In this document: piece after piece, positions 13,680 through 25,690 of the stretch
Position numbering within the stretch: the stretch's first letter is position 1
Layout of the letters: every line of letters begins with the position of its first letter
Assembly (NCBI RefSeq): GCF_050948215.1
Contig: NC_135156.1
Span: forward strand, 15,251,257 to 15,315,256
Length of the DNA stretch: 64,000 nucleotides
Reading direction: 5' to 3'
Source of the DNA: Halictus rubicundus
Taxonomy: Eukaryota > Arthropoda > Insecta > Hymenoptera > Halictidae
Notes under the pieces: generated by a model
Seen by the model: the letters and a program-made list of their open reading frames with translations, nothing else
Databases searched by the model: none
What the model was told of the DNA's origin: nothing
Made by a program: the position numbers and the translations under genes

Positions 13680-14510
13680 TGGAAGGTTCTAAGGTACCTA
13701 TAAAGCACACTACAAAATTTTTAATAATTCTATAGGAAAGATGAGAGAATATCATTTAAGGTCCTGAGACACCTGGAAAGAGCAAACCGTGGTCCATCGA
13801 TTCAAATTTTCACATAAAACAACATGGAAGGTTCCGAGGCATTCGAACTGGCCATAACAAGATTCCAGCAACGAAACCAAGGTGAGAGAACCTAGAACAC
13901 AAAATGGAAAGTCCTAAGGCGTCCAGAGGGCCCTAAACAAAATTCTTAACGATTCTATAGGCGAGATAAAATAACCACTTTTAAAATGGAAGGTTCTAAG
14001 GCATTCGAACAGCACGAAACAAAATGTCCGACGACGTCAAAGGTGGACGAATGAAACGTGGTGCAAAATGGAGAGTTCTAAAGCACCTGGACAGTCGAAA
14101 TTAGAATCGTCAGCGACAGAAAGAGCAAACGGTGGTCCATCGATTCAAATTTTCACATAAAACAACATGGAAGGTTCCGAGGCATTCGAACTGGCCATAA
14201 CAAGATTCCAGCAACGAAACCAAGGTGAGAGAACCTAGGACAAAATGGAAGGTCCTAAGGCGTCCAGAGAGCCCTAAACAAAATTCTTAACGATTCTATA
14301 GGCGAAATAAAATAACCTCTTCTAAAATGGAAGGATCCAAGGCATTCGAACAGCGCGAAACAAAATGTCCGACGACGTCAAAGATGGACGAATGAAACGT
14401 GGTGCAAAATGAAGAGTTCTAAGGCACCTGGACAGTCGAAAATAGAATGATCAGCGACTCCAGAGGCAAGGTGAGGGAACCTCGATCCAGAAAGAGCGAT
14501 CCATGGTCCG
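13680..14510. repeat. Tandem repeat, 343-bp unit, about 2.3 copies
   Basis: GGTCCATCGATTCAAATTTT recurs at 13791 and 14134, with the whole interval repeated nearly identically. A third partial copy starts near 14505 (GGTCCGTCGAT). Inside each unit the shorter motif AAAATGGAAGGTTCTAAGGC recurs several times, so the 343-bp unit is itself built from a degenerate shorter repeat. Confidence 0.9.
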
Positions 14511-15401
14511 TCGATCCCCTGAATGGGAGAGACGTCGGGCTCCGGGCGGCTTATCGATGCGTATCTTAACGGTAATGCCTGTAGAAGGGAACCGCGTCCG
14601 TCTCGGTCGGTCTTCTCGTGACTCCGGTGAGACTGCTCTCTAAAAGGGGTCTCACCTTTGCTCCACATCGCGAATGTGGGTCGCCGCCGAGCGTATCCAG
14701 GCCACGCCGACGACGATAAAGGATTAAAAACGTTGCCGCCCCTCTTTCCCGGACGGAATATCGTACCCGCCGTCACTAATTCGGGATTCCGTCGAAGATC
14801 GACCTGACCGCGAGGATCGACCTTGCCTCCGAAACCTCGTTTACGTAACGCTATTTCGATCTCTTGGAGCTCCTCGAATTTTCCAAAACTACATATATCG
14901 AGCCCTATATCGAGAATCACAGAGTTCTTCAATTTCACGATTGTTTGTCGATTGAAATCGATCTACCAACGCGTGGCCACTCGGGGTTGCCGATGCTTGG
15001 GTCAGGGTCATCTGTGTTGAGCTTATGTAGTTAGCGACGCGAGGAATAGAATTGTTCTTGTGGAGAAAATTCAGGATCTAGGAGAATTAATCGACTGTTC
15101 TCTGGTTGTATAAAATTCTGTTAGATTTTTCCGCGTTTAAACATTTCCATCGGTCGATGGCTCGGAGAAATAAATTGCGTACGGAACGGAGGAAGATTAA
15201 TTCGAAGGCAAAAGAAAGAAATTGGAATTTTCGGCTATTCCAGTGTCGAGGGATCCAAGAATGTCGGGGATCGATCTCGATCACGGTTCCACGAGAACCC
15301 GGGCACGGCCACGATATTACAGGTACGTTGCGTAACAGACAGCGCTTAGGCGACACCGTTAGGCTGAGAGATTGCTGTCCGTACTTTCCCGACCTGAAAT
15401 A
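14511..15401. other. Noncoding stretch
   Basis: No gene recognised. The 186-codon minus-strand frame at 14938-14378 overlaps the tandem repeat and is rejected. Confidence 0.4.
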
Positions 15402-15656
15402 CAGTGGCTCCGAAAAGTATCGAGATTCAACACTGAATTTCCAATTTTTTCGAAAAATTCGCATCGTTCGGTAGGATTTCGCGAAGGGGAACCGTACGAC
15501 GATAAATCGGAGACCTAATCTAAAGCAGAGGTTTGAAAATTCTGGCCCGGGTTTATTGTCGCAGGGCTGATTTTTGCGGAATTATGACGGTTTGAATGTA
15601 GAATTTTTCGAAAAATTGGAAACGTAGCGGCGGAACGATACTTTTCAGAGCCACTG
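15402..15656. mobile_element. Tc1/mariner-type MITE, 255 bp, TA target site
   Basis: The left end CAGTGGCTCCGAAAAGTATC and the right end, read in reverse complement as CAGTGGCTCTGAAAAGTATC, match over 20 bp with one mismatch. Both are flanked by TA (15400-15401 and 15657-15658), as expected for Tc1/mariner insertion. The arms meet again further in at TTCCAATTTTTTCGAAAAAT-like sequence. There is no transposase frame, so it is non-autonomous. Confidence 0.85.
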
Positions 15657-15658
15657 TA

Positions 15659-18339
15659 CGCAGACGAGGAACAGGCTTAGATTCGTGTGGGTGAACGGGT
15701 GACTTATCGATCAGGCCAGGGGATCGGTAATGAATCAGAACGAGTCGTGATCGCTAACGGTAAAATATGCCCCGTTACGCCGTGCCAGCAACAATAGCGG
15801 CAAGATCGATCCGTAATTGCTCCTCTCGTTCGGCCCCCTTGGCGATCGATGACGATTCTCGATCCCTGCGATAGCCGTGGGACTCCTAGAACCGAGTCTA
15901 CCTGTGCCCGATCCCTCCCATGGGTTCCCATTGCTCTAAGCTCCCCTGGAAAATGCGCCAATCGAGTCCACAGCCTGCGAACTACAACGAACAATTTGTT
16001 TCACAAACTGGCGAACTGCTGGAAGAACCATTTTGCAACGAGTTGCAAGTAAACGTGCACGCTTGGCGGATTTTACAAGTAACCTGCGAATCCGGTAACC
16101 AAATTTGGATCGTAAAACAAAGTTAAAAATTAACGAAAAGCATGACCACGAATTAATTTCCACACCTAAAACGCAAGAATATCGATACCGTTTGCATTAG
16201 CGTGCGTTCGATCAGCAAAATAAATTGTTCTCCGTTTGGATTTTGATAGACCGGTCCGCCAAAATGTTAATTTGCCCGAGATATTAATTTCCGCTTGATA
16301 GAGGAAATATAAATGTAATTTTCGGCATAAATTATGTTTGCACAGCAAAATTACATTTTCGACGAATCATAATTTAATTACGGATGTTTCAAGCGCCCGT
16401 TTCCTTGTTTGCTCGTTTCAAACATTTCCTGGGAAACCGCAGTTCACAAATATTGTAATCTAAATTGTAAAATACAGGCCGAGGGAAATCAATTTAAATT
16501 TAACTGGTCGGTCTTCCGTTTAATGCAATACATTTGTAAATTACGAACAGTTTATATACTCACGTATTTTAATGTTCAAAGTGAGCTTTCATTTAATGCT
16601 CATTTTATTCGACTATTCGATGTCCTCTTTCAACACGTTCAGATTATTAATAATCGGAGAAACCTTTTTGGAATAGCATTCCACGAAATTTCTTTCACTT
16701 GTCACCTGGAAAATGACTCTTTCCAACTCCTCGAGAAGCTCCAGATGATTTGGTTCAATTTTTGAAAAAGTTATTCCGTTGTAAAGAGTGTGCGAACATT
16801 AATTCCGGGGATATTCTTGACGATGTAGCAAATCCTGAGGATTCTGGGAAGGAACATTTTGGTCCGCCAAAAGGGTCAGTAATGATCACGGGAGTGGCGA
16901 GGCAAATTAATTATTCGAATGTTGAATGGAGGGTGCCGAAAAAGCGAGGATGCATCGGGGATCGCGCACGCGCGCGAATTGTGCAACGCGCTTGTAATCA
17001 GCGTAGCAAGAATAACGAATGTCTTTGAATAAACTGCAGAAGGCTGGGAGGCCTAGACACAGATGGGCAACGTCCGTGTGATGCAAATAGCCAGCGATTT
17101 CGTAATACGGTATTAATTGACGTTGCCGCGTACCGCCGCGCCGGCTTGACTATTACGTAAACCCTAGCGAGTTTCAGCTGCCATTCGATCCGATCGACGA
17201 TACGCCTTTTGCGGCTGCCAAATTGGCCACCCTTCGTCCCTTTGATCGTCGAACGGATCGCCAAAATCGTCATTCCCGTGCAATCTCTTCTCTACGAACG
17301 TCTCTTTCGCCTTAAACAGTCCGGTCGAATTCAGACCAAGAATTTATTTCAACAAACATAACTTTTCTCGAAGCTGATCTTTCAGAGTGAAATTAAAACA
17401 AAATTTGCAAATATTTATGTGGGGATAGCCATGTGACTTTTTAATTAATAATTTCCATTCACAGACTTAAGATCCGAGTTGGTCTTGATCTGACGGGTCT
17501 TAAGTCTGTGAATAAACTTGTCACATTTTTTGCTCTCTGTAGTATCGATATTATGAATTCTGGCTTTATTTCGCAGAGAATCAAGACAAAGTATAGCTCA
17601 ATTTGTAGCCGGAGATATTTTCTAGCGCGCGCTGCTCTCGATTTCATCCAGAAAACTCATCCAATGGCAAAAAAATGCTTAGATTACACGACATGCACAT
17701 CGTCAATTTTTGGCCTACTTCTAACGCTTATATTACCAAATATTCGCATAATCTCGTCTGCTCCTGACCAGCGCGCACTAGATTGAACCTTCCTCTTTCG
17801 AATGAGCCCTTCACCAGCGACAAAATATTCTTCTGTAAGGACGAAAACTTGAGGCACGTGAAACCATTTTTTGACGGTAATGTAGTCACTCTACCTTATC
17901 GGGAATCTATGAAAACCAGGCCCGGGTATACTAAAAGTTTTGTACAGAATTGTAATATTGCGGAAATACAATTTTTTGAGGGTTAATTTGTTCTACGTTA
18001 CGATCAGAAGAAAATTTGTATATCAAATTGTGAGAGTTCCAGCAGCTTGTTAAGATGACTTGTCGCGTGGTGAAATATTTGATAATGACAATAATTACGT
18101 AGTTAAATATTTTCCATGACAATATCTTGAGAGAATCAAATTTTGTTAAGATCCGAGGAGCCAAAGAGTAATATACTTTTTAATGCGTCGAACATACGGA
18201 ATTTTGGATTGACAGTTTTAACGGTTTCTAGGAGTCCAAGAATGCTGTTCCGAAGGCAGAGATTCGATTGCCGATAGTGGCCAGATCGAAATTCAAATTC
18301 GCTTGCCGAACGATCGAGTTCGATCAACAGTAACGGTAA
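15659..18339. other. Noncoding stretch
   Basis: No gene recognised. The main structured object is a compact stem-loop at 17458-17512, listed separately. Confidence 0.45.
17458..17512. repeat. Perfect 15-bp-stem inverted repeat (stem-loop)
   Basis: TTCACAGACTTAAGA (17458-17472) is exactly complementary to 17498-17512. Three more pairs (one G-T) extend the stem to 18 bp around a 19-nt loop. It is shorter than a typical pre-miRNA stem. It could be a tiny foldback element or a transcribed hairpin; the sequence does not decide. Confidence 0.75.
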
Positions 18340-19350
18340 ACGGGAATATAAATTTGAATTTTCAACAGTCTAATACAATTCTCAAACCGTGAACAATTGA
18401 TTTTTCACATTCCCAATGTCAAATGGCAACGGTCGAATTCAGAATGTTCCGAGTTAAAAAAGAAAAAAAAAGAGAAGGTCGTATTTAAATTCATACTATC
18501 AGACTTAAACATGCGAAATGGTCTCATTTGAATTTAAATGTTAACCGTCAAGGATAAAGTCAAACCTCAACGGTCCATTTCAAATTCAAATCTTTAGCGC
18601 CCGCTGCAAATTCTAATGGTAACGGTTGAAATTCAAATCGTGGCGATAAAATTCTCGATTAAATTCAAACGTACTAATTTTAATTCAAACGACAACACTA
18701 AATTAAGAATATTCCAACGATCCCGTTCAAATTCTGAACTTAACGGCCGAATTTAAACGGAGACGGTAACGGTCACGAGCGAACAAACAAGCAAACTTAC
18801 AAGAAACAATTTTATTTTAGATATTGACACGTTAAATTAGGAAATCCCAGTGGGCCGTTAAATTCTCAACGGTCAAATTCAAATTTAAATCGAAACGGTG
18901 ACTAGTGAGTAAACACTTAAACTTCAAATCATTACGGTTAAATTCTAATTTTACTTCCACCGTTAGCGCATCACATTAAGAAATTGTAGCAATTCGATTA
19001 AAATTCAAATCTCAACGGTCAAATTCAAATTTAAATCGAAACGATGACTAGTGAGTAAACTCTTAAAATTCAAATCATTACGGTTAAATTCTAATTTTAG
19101 TTCCACCGTTAGCGCATTGCATTAAGAAATTGTAGCAATTCGATTAAAGTTCAAATCTCAACGGTCAAATTCAAATTAGAACTGAAACGGTGACGGTCAC
19201 CGGCGCGTAAACAGTTAGGATTCAAATTGCGGCGGTGAAATTCGAGCGCAGATTTTATCGAACCAATTTTATTTCGAGCATTAGCAGCCCAATTAAAATT
19301 CTACCGATCCGATTCGAATTCAAATCTCAACGGCCCGATTCGAATTGAAA
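18340..19350. repeat. Degenerate minisatellite with 146-bp higher-order unit
   Basis: Repeated CAACGGTCAAATTCAAATTT-type motifs. CTCAACGGTCAAATTC occurs at 18865, 19011 and 19157, an exact 146-bp period over two near-identical units that also share ACTAGTGAGTAAAC and CACCGTTAGCGCAT. The core is the reverse complement of the 26-bp unit at 2.3 kb. Confidence 0.9.
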
Positions 19351-20220
19351 CGAGCTTCGAGCGGCGAGTCGCTTCGTTCTAGGGCTCTCAACGATGCGCC
19401 TAATTCGCCTCGGCGCGGCGGCCAACCGTCAGATGACAAATCGTTGAATTTACAAGCGGAGGGAGGATGTTGTTTAACAACAAAACCGACAGGACCGATA
19501 ACAACCGGTTGAAAACGGGCAGAGCCGCGTAATCATGCGTCCGATATCCATTCTGAATATTCCATTACGAAAACGTGTTTATAATCGCCGCGGCTGGTAA
19601 ACTGTTGCGCAACCGGTAATTGAATACGGATAATTTTGCATAAACAGTGGCGGCGGTTGTTAGCTGACGGCATAGTTGTCTTTGCGCGGAGAGAGGGAGA
19701 GAGAAAGACAGGCATATTATTATGATAACGGTCTAGGAAAACGTTAATAACGCGACTCTGTTATCCCGTCTATTTATAAATGTCCTATTCAATCATCGAC
19801 TACTCGACCGTAGTTTTTCCTTTCCTCCTGCAAACGAACGAGAACCTTTTTCGAACGTGGTCTCAATCTCGAGCTGTTTTCCTGTCCGGGTAAAAGGGGG
19901 CCAACGAGAGACTCTTGAACCGAGGAAAAACGAAGAAAAGAGGAGTAAGAGACGAAGAATCCCCGTGTACGATAATTTCGACGAAAGAGCCCACGGTGGT
20001 GTAGTCTTTTTGAGACGTCGGCCCTCCTTGACGGTACATTTGCTCGTTGTACGTCATCGGAATCCGTCTCTTAATATTAGGGGCTTCTCGTTGACGGCGA
20101 TGCTTTGCCCCAGACACTCGGTACAGAAATGACTCGGAAGAATCGTACGAGAATCGCGCAGAGTGCGGTTTAAACTGTTCCAAATTTACTGGGATTTTTA
20201 TTCTCATGGTTCGTGAAATG
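19351..20220. other. Noncoding stretch
   Basis: Nothing recognised. The short frames on both strands at 19857-20207 overlap each other and have no support. Confidence 0.4.
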
Positions 20221-21230
20221 CTACCTCTCTAACAGGGCTGAGGATTTTCTTAAAACGCCTAATAGCATAAAGGTTTTTAGAACCCTTAGGAGGGTAAAGA
20301 AATTTTTGCGAAACCCACAACAGGGTGAATACAATTTTTACAACCGCTGGAGTGAAGAAACCTTTTTACAACCCCGAAGGGTGAGAAATTTTTCTAGAAC
20401 CTCTAGCAGAGCAAACTAATTTTTTCAGAACCCGCAGAGCAGTAAAGGCATTTTTGCAGAACCCACAATGAGATGAATAAAATTTTTACATCGCTCAGAA
20501 TAAAGACATTTTATTCGCAACCCTTGAGGAGGGTGAGAAATTTTTCTAGAACTTCCTGTAGACCTAACAAATGTTTTTAGAACCAGCAGTGGAGTACAGA
20601 CATTTTTGCGAAACCGACAAGAGGGTGAATACAATTTTTACAACCGCTGGAATGAAGAAACTTTTTTACAACCCTGAAGGGTGAGAAATTTTTCTAGAAC
20701 CTCTAGCAGAGCAAACTAATGTTTTCAGAACCCGCAGAGGAGTAAAGGCATTTTTGCAGAACCCACAATGAGGTGAATAAAATTTTTAGAACAGCTTAGA
20801 ATGAAGAAATTTTGTTCACAACCCTTAAGGAGTTGTGAGAAATTTTTCTAGAACTTCCAGTATGGTAAACAAATGTTCCTAGAACTCCTGGAAGGTTAAA
20901 GATATTTCTGCAGAACCCGTAACAGGGTAAATAAAATTTTTACAACAGCTTGGAATGAAGAAACTTTTTTACAACCCTTAATGGTGAGAAATTTTTCTAG
21001 AACCTCTAACAGGGCAAATGTTTTCAGAACCTGCAGTGGAGTAAAGGCATTTTTGCAGAACCCACAATGAAGTGAATCAAATTTTTACAACAAGCTTAGA
21101 ATGAAGAAATTTTGTTCACAACCCTTAAGGAGCTGTGAGAAATTTTTCTAGAACTTCTAGTATGGTAAACAAATGTTTCAAGAACTAGTGGAAGGTTAAT
21201 TAAATAACAGGGTAATTAAAATTTTCCACC
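20221..21230. repeat. Minisatellite with about 300-bp higher-order unit
   Basis: Degenerate subunits of about 60 bp carry TTTTTnnnAGAACC and GTGAGAAATTTTTCTAGAAC. GTGAGAAATT with the following CTCTAGCAGAGC or CTCTAACAGGGC recurs at 20381, 20681 and 20984, giving a higher-order period of 300-303 bp. Confidence 0.9.
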
Positions 21231-22205
21231 AAAGAAACAACTAAAACAGACAAACGAACCTCAACAAACCACAACAGACCTGTTACAAACCTCCTTAAAA
21301 AAAAAAAAACCATCCACACAACGTCCTGTTCAATAGACATCCCCTAAGCTCTAAAACCAGGTCATCGACCTCTGACCTCCCCGGAAAAAACGGCGTCGGC
21401 CAAAAAACGTTATTCCCGAGGATTGCGCCGAAACGGGTGCGTGTGTCGTTCGGGTTTTTCTTTCTGGCGTTTCGCTCGGGGCTTGTACATCATCAGAATC
21501 CGGCTCGTTCGTCTCGGACCGGTCCGGGACTCGTCATCGTCGCGGTTCTAAAGCGTAACTCGTATCTGGTGCGTGTCCCGGGCTTGCAAAAAGCGACCCC
21601 CGAACGGGGCGAAAAAGGGCGCGCGCGTTCCCGGCAAAAATAATGGTTCGCGAACGTCATTAACTGCCGACGGGAATACTACGACGAAAATACTATAACG
21701 AAGGGACGGCGGAGGAGGGGGAGAGAGAAAGCAGAGCAAGGGAAAGGGGTTTTCGTCCGTGCAACCGCGACGGACGGATAAATCACGACAGCTTTGCCCC
21801 GCTAAGTCGTTCACAGCCAGAGGCAGGGGGGGGGAGGGGGAGTAGCAGACAAAAATCGTAAAAGAGTTCGAGGGCCAACGAGACGCCCACGGGAGATCCT
21901 GCACCCTCCTGGCCCCCGACCCTCTGACGACAAAGACGACGAAGACGACGAAGACGACGCGGGGCTTTGCCCGTTTGTGACCCCGGCTTTCCGCAGACTC
22001 GCCTGACGCGACGCAGACCCGTGATAAATACGTATGATGTCCCGGAGCCTCTTTTCACCCGTGACCTTTCGGAGTTCTGCGAAATCGGGGACGAGGGGGT
22101 CGTTCACTATTTACGGGGATTTTTCGGCGCGTTCGCGTGCTGTCTGATTTCGTCGTTTATCATCCAGTTATCGACACGTATCGAGAATTCACTGTACTCG
22201 AAAGC
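21231..22205. other. Noncoding stretch, GC-rich in part
   Basis: Includes a G-rich purine stretch near 21706-21842 and a (GAC/GAA)n run at 21925-21960. Overlapping open frames on both strands reflect composition. Confidence 0.4.
21925..21960. repeat. GACGAA/GACGAC microsatellite
   Basis: Four or so tandem GACGACGAA-type units. Confidence 0.8.
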
Positions 22206-22439
22206 GAACTATTTAGCACTCGAATGGCGACTGCAAGGCGCCACTAAAAATTGTATCATTATTGAAAATATTTTTTTACATTATTCAATTTGATTGTATT
22301 CAATGAATTACTGAACACTTCAGTATTGTACGAGGAGATCGCACCTTATTCGTATGTATAATATATAGAAGGGAAATATTCTAGGTCGGAAGAAATATTT
22401 CGTTTTAGAGTTAAAATAGTTTCGAGTGCAAAGGGTTAA
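22206..22439. mobile_element. Family A TTAA element, copy 1
   Basis: The right end is CGAGTGCAAAGGG followed by TTAA (22436-22439). The left end is decayed to ATTTAGCACTCG with the TTAA lost. A 17-nt imperfect hairpin at 22226-22242 lies just inside the end. There is no ORF. TTAA target sites and CCC/GGG termini are typical of piggyBac-superfamily non-autonomous elements. Confidence 0.7.
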
Positions 22440-22562
22440 CCCTTAGCACTCGATTAATGACTGTAAGGCGCCACTAAAAATTTCTGTATCATTAAACTTG
22501 TTCGTATTCAATAAATTACTAAACATTTCAGCGTTGAAACAACTTCGAGTGCAAAGGGTTAA
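22436..22562. mobile_element. Family A TTAA element, short copy 2 abutting copy 1
   Basis: TTAACCCTTAGCACTCG begins on the same TTAA that ends copy 1, and CGAGTGCAAAGGG then TTAA ends the element. It keeps GACTGTAAGGCGCCACTAAA near the left and TTACTAAACATTTCAG further in, like copy 1, but the middle is deleted. Confidence 0.8.
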
Positions 22563-24639
22563 GAGAGAGAGTAGAGTATATAATTTTGCAACAACTTCTG
22601 AAGCAAAAGAGAAAAGTGGAGTAAACTAAAGAAAATATGTGGGATACAGAATACATATTACAAGGTTGGAATCTATTGTATATGGAACTCAGAAACACGT
22701 GGGAATCATTTATACGGACATCTTCTTTGATTTCACAAAACATTAGAATGGTCCGCGTAAACGTAGCAGTTAGGGGGAATCATTTTAGAGACGATCTTTC
22801 ATCTCGAGACATTTTATAGAACATAGAACTCTTGTCAACTCTGCACGATTCTTTCTACGAGTCTTGCACGAGGTTCTCTGATTTTCGGAAATTTCAGGGA
22901 ATTCAGTATATCGGAAATTCTTTCAATCTCGTCAAATTTCGTCTCCTCATCTTCAAGTTCGAATTCATTTCCTCATGAAAATTCGCTGTGCAGGTATCAG
23001 CATCAATTCGAGCGGCGTTCTAATGGGACCACGACCTACCAAAAAAAACGATCGACGACCAAACGAACACTTTCCAATAATAACTGATCGATCTGTCTCC
23101 GCGAGACAAGCCGATTAGACTGGTCCACGGCTGCACACCGAGCAGTCTTTATTATTAAATCAAGGTTGCCGGCTTTCACTCGTGGCGTCGGGACGCTAGA
23201 TTCTCGCTGCAACGTCGAAATACCGTGTCACGACTATGAAAAACCAGAAGAAAAAGGTCAGACAAATGAGTTATCCTCCTGGTAAAAATATACAGAACCA
23301 CGAAAATAATCTGGACATCTAGACTCTGTGAGACTACGGTCTCTAGAGTGCTGGGTCTCGAGACGCCAAGGACTATGCTCGGGTATACCTTGGCCATCCG
23401 TGTCGACAACGATCAAGATTTCCGATCGAGGATGACTTCCTACAAGCGACGACAGCCTGTTGCGTCACAGCGATGCGTAAAAATCCCGCGAGGTCCCGCA
23501 AAAGGCTGTGTTTAAACGCGACGCTGGCACGAGCGTGCAAAGTGTAGGCATTTAGCGTGATGTAAGCAAGCTGGATAAGCATAACCGCTGCTGGCTAGAC
23601 CTTGTCAGGAGGAGGCCACTGCGCGAGCCGTCGCGACGCGTGTCGCTTGATTTTCGAACGCTGAACCATTTTGTTGCGTCCCCAGGAAAAATCCTCCAAC
23701 GATTTCAATCCCGCAGACCCTGAGGAATCACTGGACTTTCGCCGGTAATCAGAGTGATTCTGATTTACCCCAAAAATTGTAACATTTCACCGCGAAGATA
23801 ACTCTAGAGGAACTAGAGTTGAAAAGAAGTCAATCATTCTACCTTCTATTGTTGAATTTCTACACGTCATTCATATTTTTATACTATTTATTTCACGTTC
23901 ATTTCTACAAACTCTGTTAACTCTGTCACACTCTCGATACAATTGCTGGTGATCTTGATGGAAACAATAAACATAACAAAGTAACTTTTACCCAGTACAG
24001 AACGCGATATATAATCGTATTTAACGTCCTATATTAAACATCCTGTACGACGTTAGTACGCTAACAATATAAACACAATATTGCGCTACAATCTGCTATA
24101 CCACAGGAGCAATACACACTCCCTAAAATAATCCGGAAAGATCGAAGAGCTGCGAGAGTATCGTACTCGTACAATAAAAAATAATAGCGAAACCATCGAA
24201 TGGATCATTTTCTTCGTTCGAATTTCGCCGAGTCAGCAAAATTTGCCAACGGATCGCGTTCCCGAAGGATAACGGCGCAACGCGTTTCGTCGCCGGAGAG
24301 GTTAGTTCCTCGGAGCGGCGCTCGATTATTATTCAACGGTATTACAGGCACGCGCGTCCAGCTGATTTGCATTCAACGTTGCCGATTGCGATAATCGCTC
24401 GTTACAGCCGTGAACAACAATGTCGCGAGCTCGTCCCCTGACCGTCGGAATTGTACGCCACTCGATCACCGAAGACAGGATCGCTCGCGAGAAGCGATAA
24501 AAGAGAAACAAACAACGATCTTGTTGGGACGTCGGCTGATCGATCGGTTTTTAAATGCACCGCTGTTATGCGGTCGATCTGATACGCGACAGGTGTGGAT
24601 ATTTCCGTTCCCGACGCCGCTGAATCATTTTACAGGATC
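22563..24639. other. Noncoding stretch
   Basis: No gene, RNA or repeat recognised. Confidence 0.4.
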
Positions 24640-25690
24640 TTCTCAGGTTTTTTGGTTACTTGAGTTCTTAGATCTTCGAAAACTCAGGCAGTTAAGCATC
24701 TAAATTCTTGGGCTCCTAAGTTCTTAAACTCGTGGACCCCCAATATCCCTAGATTCTTAGTTTTCTAGGTTTTTAGATAGTTTAATCCCTAGGTTCCTAG
24801 ATTCTTGGATACCTGGATTTTTAGCTCCCTAGATCCTGAAATTTGTAGACCCCCAACTCTTTGAATCCCCAGATTCTTAAGCCTCCAGGTCCCTAAATTC
24901 CCTCAGTTCCTCAAATTTTTAGACCTTTAGGCCCCTAGGTCCCTAGATTTTTGGTTCCGCGGATTTTTAGACCTTTGAGCTCCTAGGTCCCTAGAGTCCT
25001 AGTTCCCCAGATTTTTAGACTTTAAGGCCCTGGGTCCCTAGATTCTTGGAAACCTATATTTTTAGCTCCCTAGATTCTGAAATTTGTAGACCCCCCACAC
25101 TTTGAATCCCCAGATTCTTGAGCCTCCAGGTCTCTAAATTCCTCTAGTCCCCCAAATTTTTAGGCCTTTAGGCCCCTAGGTCCCTAGATTTTTGGTTCCT
25201 CAGATTTTTAGACCTTTGAGCCCCTAGGTCCTTAGATTCCTAGTTCCCCAGATTTTTAGACTTTAAGGCCCTGGGTCCCTAGATTCTTGGAAACCTAGAT
25301 TTTTAGCTCCCTAGATTCTGAAATTTGTAGACTCCCAACTCTTTGAATCCCCAGATTCTTAAGCCTCCAGGTCCCTAAATTCCCTCAGTTCCTCAAATTT
25401 TTAGACCTTTAGGCCCCTAGGTCCCTAGATTTTTGGTTCCTCAGATTTTTAGACCTTTGAGCCCCTAGGTCCTTAGATTCCTAGTTCCCCAGATTTTTAG
25501 ACTTTAAGGCCCTGGGTCCCTAGATTCTTGGAAACCTAGATTTTTAGCTCCCTAGATTCTTAAGGTTGTAGAACCTCGAAATTTTTAATTCCCTAGATTC
25601 TTAGACCTTTAAAACCCCCCTGAACCACTGGGCTTCTAGGTTCTTCAATTTGTAGATCTCTAGATCCCTAGACTTTTATGTCCTTAGACT
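24640..25690. repeat. Minisatellite with 241-bp higher-order unit
   Basis: Short degenerate units of the type CCTAGATTTTTGGTTCC / CAGATTTTTAGACCTTT. GGCCCTGGGTCCCTAGATTC recurs at 25026, 25267 and 25508, an exact 241-bp period, with highly similar intervals. Units at both edges are more diverged than those in the middle. Confidence 0.95.
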
